From NCBI GenBank assembly GCA_036490955.1, contig DASXCX010000257.1, positions 1 through 60,938 on the forward strand: 60,938 nt of DNA, in the 5' to 3' direction. Within the stretch, counting starts at the first letter, position 1, and every line of letters starts with the position of its first letter. This stretch comes from CAIKMD01 sp036490955 (lineage in GTDB: Bacteria; Pseudomonadota; Alphaproteobacteria; ATCC43930; CGMCC-115725). The notes under the pieces were generated by a model. The model was not told the origin of the DNA and did no database searches. It saw only the letters and a program-made list of their open reading frames with translations. This document shows, in pieces, positions 32,758-41,526 of this stretch. The translations under genes and the position numbers were made by a program.

Positions 32758-34104
32758 TCATGCGCCTTGTTGCGCGGCGTCGTGACGCTTCATCCGCGCC
32801 ATCACCTGACGCAGCTTGCCGACCAGAATCACGAGAATGCGCAGATTGAAGATCAGACTCGGCGCGATGCTGATCCCCATCGCGTTGAGCGAGCCGATGC
32901 CGAGCGCGCGCGTCATCTTGGCAAAGCCCTCGGTACTGCATTCGAAGCGTCCGTTCACCGTCAGCGTGTCGTAGCCGAAATCGTTCTTGAGAAGGAACAA
33001 CAGCGATGAGGAATGCATCGCGACATCCACCGCGCCGCCGGACAACACGGCGATGCCGTCGAGCAGCGAAAACGAAATCAGCAGATCGAGATCGGTTAGG
33101 CGAACCGTGATCGGCTGAAACGTGCCAAGAAACGGCAGGCCGCGCAGCAACGCGATCAGCAGCCGCGAATTTTGCGCCATCATGCGTGCGCGGTAGGCGG
33201 CAAAAGCCTCGCGCAAGCGATCGAGGCTCGCTGACTCGCCGGGGCCGCGCAGCGGCAGGCGCGGCAACTCGGCGAGGCGCTGCTCATAGCGCGCCAGCGC
33301 CGAGGCATTGTCATGCGGCGCACCGATCTCCCACTCCTCGCCGGGATAGAGCGCGACCGGGATCGTGCCGGCGGCGGTCAGAGTTTCGACGGCGGTGCGC
33401 GGCGTGTTCATCGCATCATTGAGATAGGCATTCTCGACGTTGGAAAAATAGATAAAACTGGCGAAAGGCAGCACGTGACGCGGCCGGAGGATGCGCGTCT
33501 GCACGGTCAGCGTGTTGCGCTTCTTCCCCGCCGCCTCTTCGCGAAAGCGGCGATCGTCCTTGCCACCCTTCCAGGCCGCATAGCTGAATTGGCTGAGCAG
33601 CAATGTCGGCGGACCAAAAAGCTTCGCGACGCGATGGAGATCGGCGGGCGCTGCGATCTGGCAATCGTTGAGATTGAGCACCGATTGCGCGCCGTCGGTC
33701 ACATGCAGCCAGGAATCGTAAAAGTCATACGGGCCGCAGGTGGCCGTTACGCCACCGCCGAGGGCCAGCGGCACGCCGCCGTCCATCTCGATCACGCGGA
33801 AGCCGAGGCCGCGGCAGAATTGCGCAACGCGGCGATCGCGCGTCGACTGGAAAAGGATGGTGACGCGGTCCTTATGCGAGCCCGCGATCCGCGCGAGGAA
33901 AGAGGGCGAGAAATGATCCGGATGTTCGTGCGAAAGCCAGATATGGGTGACGCCCGCCATGATCGCATCGAGCGACAGCGGCGTCGGGATGAGCAAATCC
34001 CAGCCGTCATTGAAGGCCGAGCCGTCGATCCACGGATCGAAGAGAAGTCCGATATCGCCGGCGTTCAGCTTGCAACAAGCGTGATTAACGAAGGTGAGCT
34101 TCAC
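32758..34104 (-). CDS. Metallo-beta-lactamase fold hydrolase (UlaG/CMAH-like)
   Basis: A 448-residue protein with an N-terminal MBL domain. The zinc motif is WLSHEHPDHFSPSF (His59, His61, Asp63, His64), preceded by HACCKLNAG and LFDPWIDGSAFNDGWDLL, a pattern of the UlaG and CMP-Neu5Ac-hydroxylase-like group. Residues about 280-448 form a second part with hydrophobic stretches (LLIALLRGLPFLG, LLISFSLLDGIAVL, LIFNLRILVILVG) that may attach it to the membrane. GTG 34104 overlaps the rdgB stop by four bases (GTGA); an ATG eight codons upstream would overlap by 28. Its place inside the conserved rdgB-hemW pair is unusual and suggests shared expression. Substrate unknown. Confidence 0.85.
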   Translation of the reverse strand: MKLTFVNHACCKLNAGDIGLLFDPWIDGSAFNDGWDLLIPTPLSLDAIMAGVTHIWLSHEHPDHFSPSFLARIAGSHKDRVTILFQSTRDRRVAQFCRGLGFRVIEMDGGVPLALGGGVTATCGPYDFYDSWLHVTDGAQSVLNLNDCQIAAPADLHRVAKLFGPPTLLLSQFSYAAWKGGKDDRRFREEAAGKKRNTLTVQTRILRPRHVLPFASFIYFSNVENAYLNDAMNTPRTAVETLTAAGTIPVALYPGEEWEIGAPHDNASALARYEQRLAELPRLPLRGPGESASLDRLREAFAAYRARMMAQNSRLLIALLRGLPFLGTFQPITVRLTDLDLLISFSLLDGIAVLSGGAVDVAMHSSSLLFLLKNDFGYDTLTVNGRFECSTEGFAKMTRALGIGSLNAMGISIAPSLIFNLRILVILVGKLRQVMARMKRHDAAQQGA

Positions 34105-34712
34105 GGAAGCTGCGGCGCCGGCAGGCACGCCGCGGCGAGTTGCCGAAACGCGACCGTGCGATGGCTGACGCGCATGCGCCGCTCGCTATCGAGCTCGCCG
34201 AAAGTCTCGGTCATCCCCGCGGGCAAGAAGATCGGATCGTAGCCGAAGCCGAGCGTGCCGCGCGGCGGGAAGGTGACGCTGCCGTGCACCTCGCCGCGGA
34301 AATTCTCGAGATGACCGTCGGGCCAGGCGAGCGCGAGCACGGCGACGAAATGGGCGCGGCGATCGGGGTTGTCGCCGAGCTCGCGTTCGACCCGCGCCAT
34401 CGCCGGCGCGAAATCTTTGTTCACTGCCCAGCGCGCCGAATAGATGCCGGGCGCGCCGCCGATCCCCGACACCACCAGCCCCGAGTCATCGGCGAGAGCC
34501 GGAAGATTGCTCGCCGAAGCGGCGGCATGCGCTTTGATCGAGGCATTTTCTTCGAAAGTGCTGCCGGTTTCTTCCGGCTCGGGCAAGCCGAGCGTGCCGG
34601 CGCTCACTGCCTCGAGCCCGTAAGGCCGCAGCAGATCCGCCATCTCGACGAGCTTGCCGTTGTTATGCGTCGCGATCACCAGCCTGCTGCCGGCGAGAAG
34701 GCGCCGTGCCAT
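34101..34712 (-). CDS. rdgB: RdgB/HAM1 family non-canonical purine NTP pyrophosphatase
   Basis: RdgB hydrolyses dITP, ITP and XTP to monophosphates and keeps deaminated purines out of DNA and RNA. The 203-residue protein shows VIATHNNGKLVEMADLL, the FEENASIKAHAAA segment, ALADDSGLVVSGIGGAPGIYSARWA with the catalytic Asp pair, and GFGYDPIFLP. The late motif reads RRMRVSHRTVAFRQLA, keeping the SHR substrate residues although the usual preceding Lys is changed. It lies four bases after rph and overlaps the next gene by four bases. Confidence 0.95.
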   Translation of the reverse strand: MARRLLAGSRLVIATHNNGKLVEMADLLRPYGLEAVSAGTLGLPEPEETGSTFEENASIKAHAAASASNLPALADDSGLVVSGIGGAPGIYSARWAVNKDFAPAMARVERELGDNPDRRAHFVAVLALAWPDGHLENFRGEVHGSVTFPPRGTLGFGYDPIFLPAGMTETFGELDSERRMRVSHRTVAFRQLAAACLPAPQLP

Positions 34713-34716
34713 CGGA

Positions 34717-35439
34717 TTAGTCGAGCCTCAGCGCCTTGCGCTGTAGCGTGAAGAGCTGCGCGACGCCGCTGCGCGCGAGGCCGAGCAGCGCGGAAAATTG
34801 CGCGTCGACGAAAGGCTCGTGCTCGGCCGTCGCCTGGATCTCGACGATGCCGCCCTTGCCGGTGAGGACGAAATTCGCATCGGTCTCGGCGTTCGAATCC
34901 TCGGCGTAATCGAGATCGAGCACTGGTGTCGCTTCGTGGATTCCGCAAGACACGGCCGCCACCGCATCGATCAGCGGCACGCTGGCGATCAGCTTCTGCT
35001 CCGTCAGCTTTTGCAAAGCCTGATAGAGCGCGACATAGCTGCCGGTGATCGAGGCGGTACGCGTGCCGCCATCGGCCTGGATGACGTCGCAATCGATGCG
35101 TACCTGACGCTCGCCGAGCGCCGTCAGATCGGTCACCGCGCGCAGCGAGCGTCCGATGAGGCGCTGGATTTCCTGCGTCCGGCCCGATTGCTTACCGCGC
35201 GCCGCTTCGCGGTCGGTACGGGTATGGGTCGACCGCGGCAGCATGCCGTACTCCGCCGTGACCCAGCCGCGGCCGGTATTACGCAGGAAGGGCGGCACTT
35301 TCTCCTCGACGCTCGCGGTGCAGAGCACATGCGTGTCGCCGAAGCGGACGAGGCAGGAGCCTTCGGCATATTTGGCGAAGCCCGGCTCGAGGCTGACGAC
35401 GCGCATCTGGTCGGGGGCGCGGCCGGAAGGGCGCGGCAT
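34717..35439 (-). CDS. rph: Ribonuclease PH
   Basis: RNase PH is a phosphate-dependent exonuclease that trims the 3' ends of tRNA precursors. The 240-residue protein begins RPSGRAPDQMRVVSLEPGFAKYAEGSCLVRFGDTHVLC, with VTAEYGMLPRSTHTRTDREA and QRLIGRSLRAVTDL forming the active-site loops, DCDVIQADGGTRTASITG, and VLDLDYAEDSNAETDANFVLT. All core motifs and a normal length. It leads the minus-strand run and is divergent from hrcA, as in most alphaproteobacteria. Confidence 0.97.
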   Translation of the reverse strand: MPRPSGRAPDQMRVVSLEPGFAKYAEGSCLVRFGDTHVLCTASVEEKVPPFLRNTGRGWVTAEYGMLPRSTHTRTDREAARGKQSGRTQEIQRLIGRSLRAVTDLTALGERQVRIDCDVIQADGGTRTASITGSYVALYQALQKLTEQKLIASVPLIDAVAAVSCGIHEATPVLDLDYAEDSNAETDANFVLTGKGGIVEIQATAEHEPFVDAQFSALLGLARSGVAQLFTLQRKALRLD

Positions 35440-35507
35440 GGCTGGTCCTCTAAAATGAGGGCCGGAACCTAGGCCGGTAGCCTGGGCAGGTAAAGGGCGC
35501 GCTTCGG

Positions 35508-35536
35508 TTGACGCTTCTCCACACCGTTCCTACATT
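35508..35536 (+). promoter_or_regulatory. Sigma-70 type promoter of hrcA-grpE
   Basis: TTGACG (35508-35513) and TACATT (35531-35536) are separated by 17 bases, a good vegetative promoter, and lie 22 bases before the hrcA ATG. I see no CIRCE dyad (TTAGCACTC-type) in the 118-bp gap shared with rph and no strong heat-shock sigma-32 pattern. Confidence 0.55.
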
Positions 35537-35557
35537 TTCTCGGCCCTATAAGCGTTT

Positions 35558-36619
35558 ATGGCCGGAATGCCGCCTGTCGCGAAATCCATGATGACCGAGC
35601 TCAACGATCGCAGCCGGGAGATTTTCCGGATGATCGTCGACGCCTATGTCGAGACCGGGGAACCGGTCGGCTCGCGTACCCTGGCCCGCCGCGGCCGGCT
35701 GGACCTGTCGCCAGCCTCGATTCGCAACGTCATGGCCGATCTTGAAGAGGCCGGGCTGCTTTTCGCGCCGCACACCTCAGCCGGCCGCCTGCCGACCGAT
35801 GCCGGATTACGGCTCTTCGTCAGCGGGCTGTTGGAGCTGGGCGGACTCAGCGATTCCGAACGCCAGAGCATCGATGGGCGCTGCACTGCTGCCGGCAAAA
35901 GCCTGTCGCAGGCCCTCGAAGAGGCGAGCGTCGCGCTTTCGGGCCTGTCGCGCTGCGCCAGCCTCGTCATCGCGCCGAAAACCGAGCGGCCACTGAAACA
36001 TATCGAGTTCGTGCCCCTGGCGCCGGGCCGGGCACTGGTCGTGATGGTCACCGAGGACGGGCTGGTCGAGAATCGGCTGATCGAGGTCCCGCTCGGCACC
36101 CCGCCCGCCTCGCTCCAGGCCGCCGCCAACTATCTCAACAGCCGTTTGCTCGGCCGTACCGTCGAGGAAGCGAAACTCGCGATCCTTAGCGAAATCGAGC
36201 AGCGCCGCACGCAGCTCGACGAGCTGACAACGAAGCTCGTCGAGGCGGGGTTGGCGTCCTGGGGCGGCGGCGACCACTCGTCGCTGATCGTCAAAGGCCA
36301 GGCAAATCTGCTCGAGGATATTTCGGCCCTGACCGATCTCGAGCGGCTGCGTGCGCTCTTCGACGCCCTCGAGACGAAAGAGACGATGGTCCGGCTGCTC
36401 GACGCGACGCGCGAAGGCGAAGGCGTCCAGATTTATATCGGCGCCGACAATCCGCTTTTCGGCATGGCCGGCTGTTCGATGGTGGTCGCGCCTTATACCA
36501 ACAGCCGTGAACAGGTAATCGGAGCGATCGGCGTGGTCGGTCCGACGCGCATCAACTATGCCCGCATCATTCCGCTGGTCGATTACACCGCCAAGGTGAT
36601 CGGCCGCATGTTGGGCTGA
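35558..36619 (+). CDS. hrcA: Heat-inducible transcription repressor HrcA
   Basis: HrcA binds the CIRCE element and represses groESL or dnaK operons; GroEL keeps it active. The 353-residue protein has the N-terminal winged helix (LNDRSREIFRMIVDAYVETGEPVGSRTL, then LSPASIRNVMADLEEAGLLFAPHTSAGRLPTDAGLR) and a C-terminal GAF-like part with GVQIYIGADNPLFGMAGCSMVVAPY and GVVGPTRINYARIIPLVDYTAKV. Length is normal. No CIRCE was found in this window, so its targets probably lie elsewhere, for example at groESL. Confidence 0.96.
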   Translation: MAGMPPVAKSMMTELNDRSREIFRMIVDAYVETGEPVGSRTLARRGRLDLSPASIRNVMADLEEAGLLFAPHTSAGRLPTDAGLRLFVSGLLELGGLSDSERQSIDGRCTAAGKSLSQALEEASVALSGLSRCASLVIAPKTERPLKHIEFVPLAPGRALVVMVTEDGLVENRLIEVPLGTPPASLQAAANYLNSRLLGRTVEEAKLAILSEIEQRRTQLDELTTKLVEAGLASWGGGDHSSLIVKGQANLLEDISALTDLERLRALFDALETKETMVRLLDATREGEGVQIYIGADNPLFGMAGCSMVVAPYTNSREQVIGAIGVVGPTRINYARIIPLVDYTAKVIGRMLG

Positions 36620-36637
36620 ACCAGCAAAAAGCGATCA

Positions 36638-37234
36638 ATGACACAAGATAGCACTGACGATCTGACGCCCGACCGCAACGCCGTCGACGGCCCGCAAAAC
36701 CCGGCCGAAGCCGCCGCCGCCGAGCTCGCGAGCCGCCTCAATAAAAGCGAGGCCGAGCTGGCCGACACCAAGGACAAGCTGCTGCGCGCCTTGGCCGAAA
36801 CCGAGAATCAGCGCCGCCGCGCGCAGCGTGAGCGCGAGGATGCGAGCAAGTATGCCGCGGCGAACTTCGCCAAGGACATGCTCGACGTCGCCGATAATTT
36901 CCGTCGGGCCTTGGCCAGCATCGATCCTGCGAGCCTGCAGGACGAGCGCACGAAAGCGCTGATCGAGGGCGTCGCGGCGACCGAGCGCGCGCTGCTCGCG
37001 GCCTTCGAGCGCCACGGCATCAAGCGTATCGAGCCGGAGATCGGCGAGCGTTTCGATCCCAATCTGCACGAGGCAATGTTCGAAGTGCCGAATACCGGCA
37101 AGCCCGGCGGCAGCATCGTCCAGGTGGTGCAAGCCGGCTATCGCATGCACGATCGATTGCTGCGGCCGGCGATGGTCGGCGTTGCCAAGGCCGGCGCGCC
37201 TTCGGCTGGATCGGCGGTCGATCAGACGGTTTGA
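36638..37234 (+). CDS. grpE: Nucleotide exchange factor GrpE
   Basis: GrpE releases ADP from DnaK. The 198-residue protein has the typical long N-terminal coiled coil (about 25-90, rich in Ala/Glu/Lys), then NFAKDMLDVADNFRRALAS, the ALLAAFERHGIKRIEPEIGERFDPNLHEAMFEVP beta-domain core, and VQAGYRMHDRLLRPAMVGVAK. Length and motifs are normal. It is 18 bases after hrcA. Confidence 0.96.
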   Translation: MTQDSTDDLTPDRNAVDGPQNPAEAAAAELASRLNKSEAELADTKDKLLRALAETENQRRRAQREREDASKYAAANFAKDMLDVADNFRRALASIDPASLQDERTKALIEGVAATERALLAAFERHGIKRIEPEIGERFDPNLHEAMFEVPNTGKPGGSIVQVVQAGYRMHDRLLRPAMVGVAKAGAPSAGSAVDQTV

Positions 37235-37262
37235 GTGCCGCGGGCGGCAGGGGGAGGCGGCA

Positions 37263-38150
37263 ATGACGGACGAGCCGAAAGTCTATCTCGACTACACGCA
37301 GAAAGAGCTCGACGACGCTTTCGAGCAGGCGGTCTGGGCGCCGAATTTCGAGGAGCTGCGCGACAAGAACAAGGCGCGTTGCGCCGAGATTCGCGGGCGC
37401 TTCGAGCATTTCGAGCGCCGCTATGGCGAGGGTCCGCACGAGACGGTCGAGATCGTGCCGGCCAAGCAAGCGAACGCGCCGGTGCTGTTCTTCGTCCATG
37501 GCGGACGTTGGCGGCCACAGCCCGACAATTCCTTCGTTTATTTCGCCGATACGGTCGTGACCGCCGGCGCGCACCTCGTCGCCGCCCGTTTCTCGACGCT
37601 CGATCCGCCGAAGTCGCCGACGCGCATGCCGGACATGATTGCCGAATTACGCCGCGCCGTCGTCTGGCTGAGCGCCAATGCCGCGAGCTTCGGCGGCGAT
37701 CCGGAGCGCATCCACGTCATCGGCCATTCGTCGGGTGCGCATTTGACCAGTGTGCTGCTGACGACCGATTGGGGGCGTCTCGGTGCGCCGGCCGATGTCC
37801 TGAAGAGCGGCACCTGCGTCTCCGGCATGTATGAGCTGCGGCCGGTATTACTCTCGGCGCGCAGCGCTTATGTGAAACTGACGCCCGAGGAAGAGGACGA
37901 GTTCAGCGCCATTCGGCATCTCGACCGGCTCGCCTGCCCGATCACGGTCGCCTATGGCAGCAAGGAGAGCCCCGAGTTCCAGCGCCAGGGCCGGACCTTC
38001 GCCGCGGCCCTGCGCGACCGCGGCGCCGCAGCCGATGAGTTGATCCTCGACGGGCTCAATCATTTCGAGGGCATTCGTTCGATGATCGAGCCGCAAAGCC
38101 CGCTCGCCCGGCAGGTCCTCGGCCAGCTCGGCCTCGCTCCCTCCGCCTGA
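37263..38150 (+). CDS. Alpha/beta hydrolase of the arylformamidase/carboxylesterase type
   Basis: A 295-residue alpha/beta hydrolase with the oxyanion motif HGGRWRP, the nucleophile elbow GHSSGAH, and a late His in LDGLNHFEGI. The pattern HGGxW plus GHSxGAHL is that of kynurenine formamidase-like and esterase/lipase enzymes. ATG 37263 follows grpE by 28 bases and a GGGGAGG site. It interrupts the common grpE-dnaK order; no chaperone role is implied by the sequence, and the substrate is unknown. Confidence 0.88.
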   Translation: MTDEPKVYLDYTQKELDDAFEQAVWAPNFEELRDKNKARCAEIRGRFEHFERRYGEGPHETVEIVPAKQANAPVLFFVHGGRWRPQPDNSFVYFADTVVTAGAHLVAARFSTLDPPKSPTRMPDMIAELRRAVVWLSANAASFGGDPERIHVIGHSSGAHLTSVLLTTDWGRLGAPADVLKSGTCVSGMYELRPVLLSARSAYVKLTPEEEDEFSAIRHLDRLACPITVAYGSKESPEFQRQGRTFAAALRDRGAAADELILDGLNHFEGIRSMIEPQSPLARQVLGQLGLAPSA

Positions 38151-38241
38151 AGCCGCCGGCAGCGAACCCGAACGCCTGCGCTAAAAAGGGCCGGCATCGG
38201 CCAAAAAGCCTTCGACTTGGCGCTTTTCGGTCCCTGGCCGG

Positions 38242-38270
38242 TTGCAGCGCAGGAGCGGCGCACACATATA
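38242..38270 (+). promoter_or_regulatory. Candidate promoter of dnaK
   Basis: TTGCAG (38242-38247) and CATATA (38265-38270) lie 17 bases apart in the 222-bp gap before dnaK, giving a 5' leader of roughly 95 bases. The -10 CACATAT context partly resembles a sigma-32 site (CCCATNT) too, but the -35 is not a good CTTGAA. No CIRCE dyad is seen. The assignment to vegetative or heat-shock sigma is open. Confidence 0.4.
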
Positions 38271-38372
38271 TGAGCGGCACGAGGCCGGGGGGTTCCCGGC
38301 ACAAATCAATCCGCGGGGGATGCCGCAGTGCCTTCGGGGCTGTGGGACCCTGCCGCAAAAAGGGGTTAGAGA

Positions 38373-40310
38373 ATGGCAAAAGTCATCGGCATCGATCTCG
38401 GCACGACCAATTCCTGCGTCGCCGTGATCGAAGGCAAGAACGCCAAGGTGATCGAGAACAGCGAGGGCGCCCGGACGACGCCTTCCATGGTGGCCTTTAC
38501 CGAAAGCGGCGAGCGCCTCGTTGGCCAAGCGGCCAAGCGCCAGGCGGTCACCAATCCGGACAGTACTTTCTACGGGGTCAAGCGCCTCATTGGCCGCCGC
38601 ATGACCGATCCGATGGTCGCGAAGGAAAAGGACCTCGTCCCGTTCAAGATCGTCGCCGGCGACAATGGCGATGCGTGGGTCGAGAGCCGCGGCAAGAAAT
38701 ACGCGCCCTCCCAGGTCAGCGCGTTCGTCCTGCAGAAAATGAAAGAGACCGCCGAGGCCTATCTCGGCGAGACCGTCACCGAAGCCGTCATCACGGTTCC
38801 GGCTTACTTCAACGACAGCCAGCGCCAAGCAACCAAGGACGCCGGCAAGATCGCCGGCCTTGAAGTCCTGCGCATCATCAACGAGCCGACGGCGGCGGCG
38901 CTCGCCTACGGCCTCGAGCAGAAGAAGAACGGCACGATCGCGGTCTACGACCTCGGCGGTGGCACCTTCGATATTTCCGTGCTCGAGATCGGCGACGGAG
39001 TGTTCGAGGTCAAATCGACCAACGGCGACACGTTCCTCGGCGGCGAAGATTTCGACAAACGAATCATCGATTACCTCGCCGATGAGTTCAAGAAAGAGCA
39101 GGGCATCGACCTGCGCAACGACAAGCTCGCGCTGCAGCGCCTGAAAGAGGCGGCGGAAAAAGCCAAGATCGAGCTCAGCTCGTCGATGCAGACCGAGGTC
39201 AATCTGCCCTTCATCACGGCGGATCAGAACGGGCCGAAGCATCTCAACATCAAGCTGACGCGCGCCAAGCTCGAAGCGCTGGTCGATGATCTCATCCAGA
39301 AGACCATCGATCCGTGCCGCAACGCACTGAAGGACGCCGGCCTCAAAGCTTCGGAGATCGACGAGGTGATCCTCGTCGGCGGCATGACCCGGATGCCCAA
39401 GGTCATCGAGGCCGTGAAGCAATTCTTCGGCAAGGACCCGAACCGTTCGGTCAATCCGGACGAGGTCGTGGCCGTCGGTGCCGCCATCCAGGCTGGCGTG
39501 CTGAAGGGCGAGGTGAAGGACGTCCTGCTGCTCGACGTGACGCCTTTGTCCCTGGGCATCGAGACCCTCGGCGGCGTGTTCACGCGCCTCATTGATCGCA
39601 ACACGACGATCCCGACCAAGAAGGGCCAGACCTTCTCCACCGCCGAGGACAATCAGACCGCGGTTACCATCCGCGTCTTCCAGGGCGAGCGCGAGATGGC
39701 GGCGGACAACAAGCTCTTGGGTCAGTTCGATCTCGTCGGCATGCCGCCGGCGCCGCGTGGCATGCCGCAGATCGAGGTCAACTTCGACATCGATGCCAAC
39801 GGCATCGTCTCGGTCCAGGCGAAGGACAAGGCGACCGGCAAGGAGCAGCAGATCCGCATCCAAGCCTCGGGCGGTCTCTCGCAAGCCGATATCGACAAGA
39901 TGGTGAAGGATGCAGAGTCGCACGCCGAGGATGACAAGAAGCTGCGCGAGCTGGTCGAAGCACGGAACCAGGCCGAAGGCCTGATCCACACCACCGAGCG
40001 TACGCTGAAGGAATCGGGCGATAAAATTCCGGCAGGCGACAAACAGGCCGTCGAGCAGGCCGTGGCGGCCCTCAAAGGCGCCACCGCCGGCGAGGATGTC
40101 GGCGAGATCCGCTCGAAGACCGAGGCCTTGGCGCAAGTCTCGATGAAGATCGGCGAGGCAATGTACAAGCAGCAAGGCGCGCCGGGGGGCGAGGCCGGGC
40201 CACAAGCCGATGCCGGCGCGGGCCAGGGTGGTTCGTCAGGCGGCGCCGAGAAAGTAGTCGATGCCGACTTCGAAGAGGTCGACGAGAACAAGAAGCGCGG
40301 CTCGGGTTGA
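38373..40310 (+). CDS. dnaK: Molecular chaperone DnaK
   Basis: The Hsp70 chaperone, 645 residues. It starts KVIGIDLGTTNSCVAVIEG, has the ATPase motifs NEPTAAALAYGLEQ, DLGGGTFDISVLEIGDGVFEV and GGMTRMPKVIEAV, the linker VLLLDVTPLSLGIETLGG, a substrate-binding beta domain and the helical lid, and closes with an acidic VVDADFEEVDENK. All motifs are intact. An AGGGG site precedes the ATG. It is separated from dnaJ by 86 bases that contain a 22-bp palindrome. Confidence 0.98.
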   Translation: MAKVIGIDLGTTNSCVAVIEGKNAKVIENSEGARTTPSMVAFTESGERLVGQAAKRQAVTNPDSTFYGVKRLIGRRMTDPMVAKEKDLVPFKIVAGDNGDAWVESRGKKYAPSQVSAFVLQKMKETAEAYLGETVTEAVITVPAYFNDSQRQATKDAGKIAGLEVLRIINEPTAAALAYGLEQKKNGTIAVYDLGGGTFDISVLEIGDGVFEVKSTNGDTFLGGEDFDKRIIDYLADEFKKEQGIDLRNDKLALQRLKEAAEKAKIELSSSMQTEVNLPFITADQNGPKHLNIKLTRAKLEALVDDLIQKTIDPCRNALKDAGLKASEIDEVILVGGMTRMPKVIEAVKQFFGKDPNRSVNPDEVVAVGAAIQAGVLKGEVKDVLLLDVTPLSLGIETLGGVFTRLIDRNTTIPTKKGQTFSTAEDNQTAVTIRVFQGEREMAADNKLLGQFDLVGMPPAPRGMPQIEVNFDIDANGIVSVQAKDKATGKEQQIRIQASGGLSQADIDKMVKDAESHAEDDKKLRELVEARNQAEGLIHTTERTLKESGDKIPAGDKQAVEQAVAALKGATAGEDVGEIRSKTEALAQVSMKIGEAMYKQQGAPGGEAGPQADAGAGQGGSSGGAEKVVDADFEEVDENKKRGSG

Positions 40311-40333
40311 TCGATCTGTGCCAGTAAGCGACA

Positions 40334-40359
40334 CCGCCCCGGCATGCCGGGGCGGTTTG
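40334..40359 (+). terminator. Hairpin between dnaK and dnaJ
   Basis: CCGCCCCGGCA and TGCCGGGGCGG form a perfect 22-bp palindrome (40334-40355) followed by TTTGT. It looks like an intrinsic terminator or attenuator that would lower dnaJ relative to dnaK. A hairpin in this gap is a recurring feature of alphaproteobacterial dnaKJ operons, and may also stabilise dnaK mRNA 3' ends. Confidence 0.65.
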
Positions 40360-40396
40360 TCGTCGGGGCTCCGAGTCGGGGGATTGGGTAGTTACG

Positions 40397-41521
40397 ATGG
40401 CGAAACAGGACTTCTATGAGCTGCTCGGCGTGGGGCGCGAGGCCTCGGGCGACGACATCAAGAAGGCGTTCCGCAAGCTCGCCATGCAGTGTCACCCGGA
40501 TCGCAATCCGGGCGACAAACAGGCCGAGCAGCGTTTCAAGGACATCAACGAAGCCTATGACGTCCTGAAAGACGAACAGAAGCGCGCCGCCTATGACCGT
40601 TTCGGCCATGCCGCTTTCGAGCAAGGCGGTGGGCGCGGCGATTTCGGCTTCGGCGGCGCCGGCGGTTTCGCCGATATCTTCGAGGAGATGTTCGGCTCGA
40701 TGATGGGCGGCGGCGGCCGCGGCACGAATAACCGCGGCAGCGACCTGCGCTACAATCTCGAGATCACGCTCGAGGAAGCTTTCAAAGGCCGCGAGACTCA
40801 GATTCGCGTGCCCAGCCTCGCGCCTTGCGATGCATGTAACGGCAACGGTGCCGAGGTGGGGTCGAAGCCGATCAATTGTCCCACCTGCCGCGGTGTCGGC
40901 CGCGTCCGCACGCAGCAGGGTTTCTTCACCATGGAGCGCACCTGTCCCTCCTGTCACGGCGCCGGCAAGGTGATCGACAAGCCGTGCCGCTCTTGTGGCG
41001 GCCAGGGCCGCACGCGCAAAGAAAAGACGCTCACCGTCACCATTCCGCCCGGCGTCGAGGACGGCACGCGCATCCGTCTCGCCGGCGAAGGCGAAGCGGG
41101 TCTGCGCGGCGGCGGCAACGGCGATCTTTACATCTTTCTCGCGGTCAAGGCGCACCCGCTGTTCCAGCGCGACGGTGCGAACATCCATTGCCGCGTCCCG
41201 ATCTCCATGCCAACCGCGACGCTCGGCGGCTCGATCGAAGTACCGACAATCGACGGTACACGCGCCAAGGTGACGATCCCGGCCGGAACGCAATCCGGCC
41301 ATCAATTCCGCCTGCGCGGTAAAGGCATGTCGGTACTGCGCAGCGCGGCGCGCGGCGACATGTTCGCGCAGGTCAGCGTCGAGACGCCGGTCCATTTGAC
41401 CAAGCGGCAGCAAGAGCTGTTGCGCGAATTCGAGAAGGAAGGCGACGCGCGCAAGACCAGTCCCGAAAGCGAGGGCTTTTTCGCCAAGGTGAAGGAGTTC
41501 TTCGAGGATCTGCGCGAATAG
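40397..41521 (+). CDS. dnaJ: Molecular chaperone DnaJ
   Basis: The Hsp40 co-chaperone, 374 residues. The J-domain carries the HPD tripeptide in QCHPDRNPG, followed by a Gly/Phe-rich stretch (FGFGGAGGFADIFEEMFG) and a zinc-finger domain with four CxxCxGxG repeats: CDACNGNG, CPTCRGVG, CPSCHGAG, CRSCGGQG. The C-terminal substrate domains and KTSPESEGFFAKVKEFFE end are standard. It activates DnaK's ATPase. Confidence 0.97.
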   Translation: MAKQDFYELLGVGREASGDDIKKAFRKLAMQCHPDRNPGDKQAEQRFKDINEAYDVLKDEQKRAAYDRFGHAAFEQGGGRGDFGFGGAGGFADIFEEMFGSMMGGGGRGTNNRGSDLRYNLEITLEEAFKGRETQIRVPSLAPCDACNGNGAEVGSKPINCPTCRGVGRVRTQQGFFTMERTCPSCHGAGKVIDKPCRSCGGQGRTRKEKTLTVTIPPGVEDGTRIRLAGEGEAGLRGGGNGDLYIFLAVKAHPLFQRDGANIHCRVPISMPTATLGGSIEVPTIDGTRAKVTIPAGTQSGHQFRLRGKGMSVLRSAARGDMFAQVSVETPVHLTKRQQELLREFEKEGDARKTSPESEGFFAKVKEFFEDLRE

Positions 41522-41526
41522 CGATC

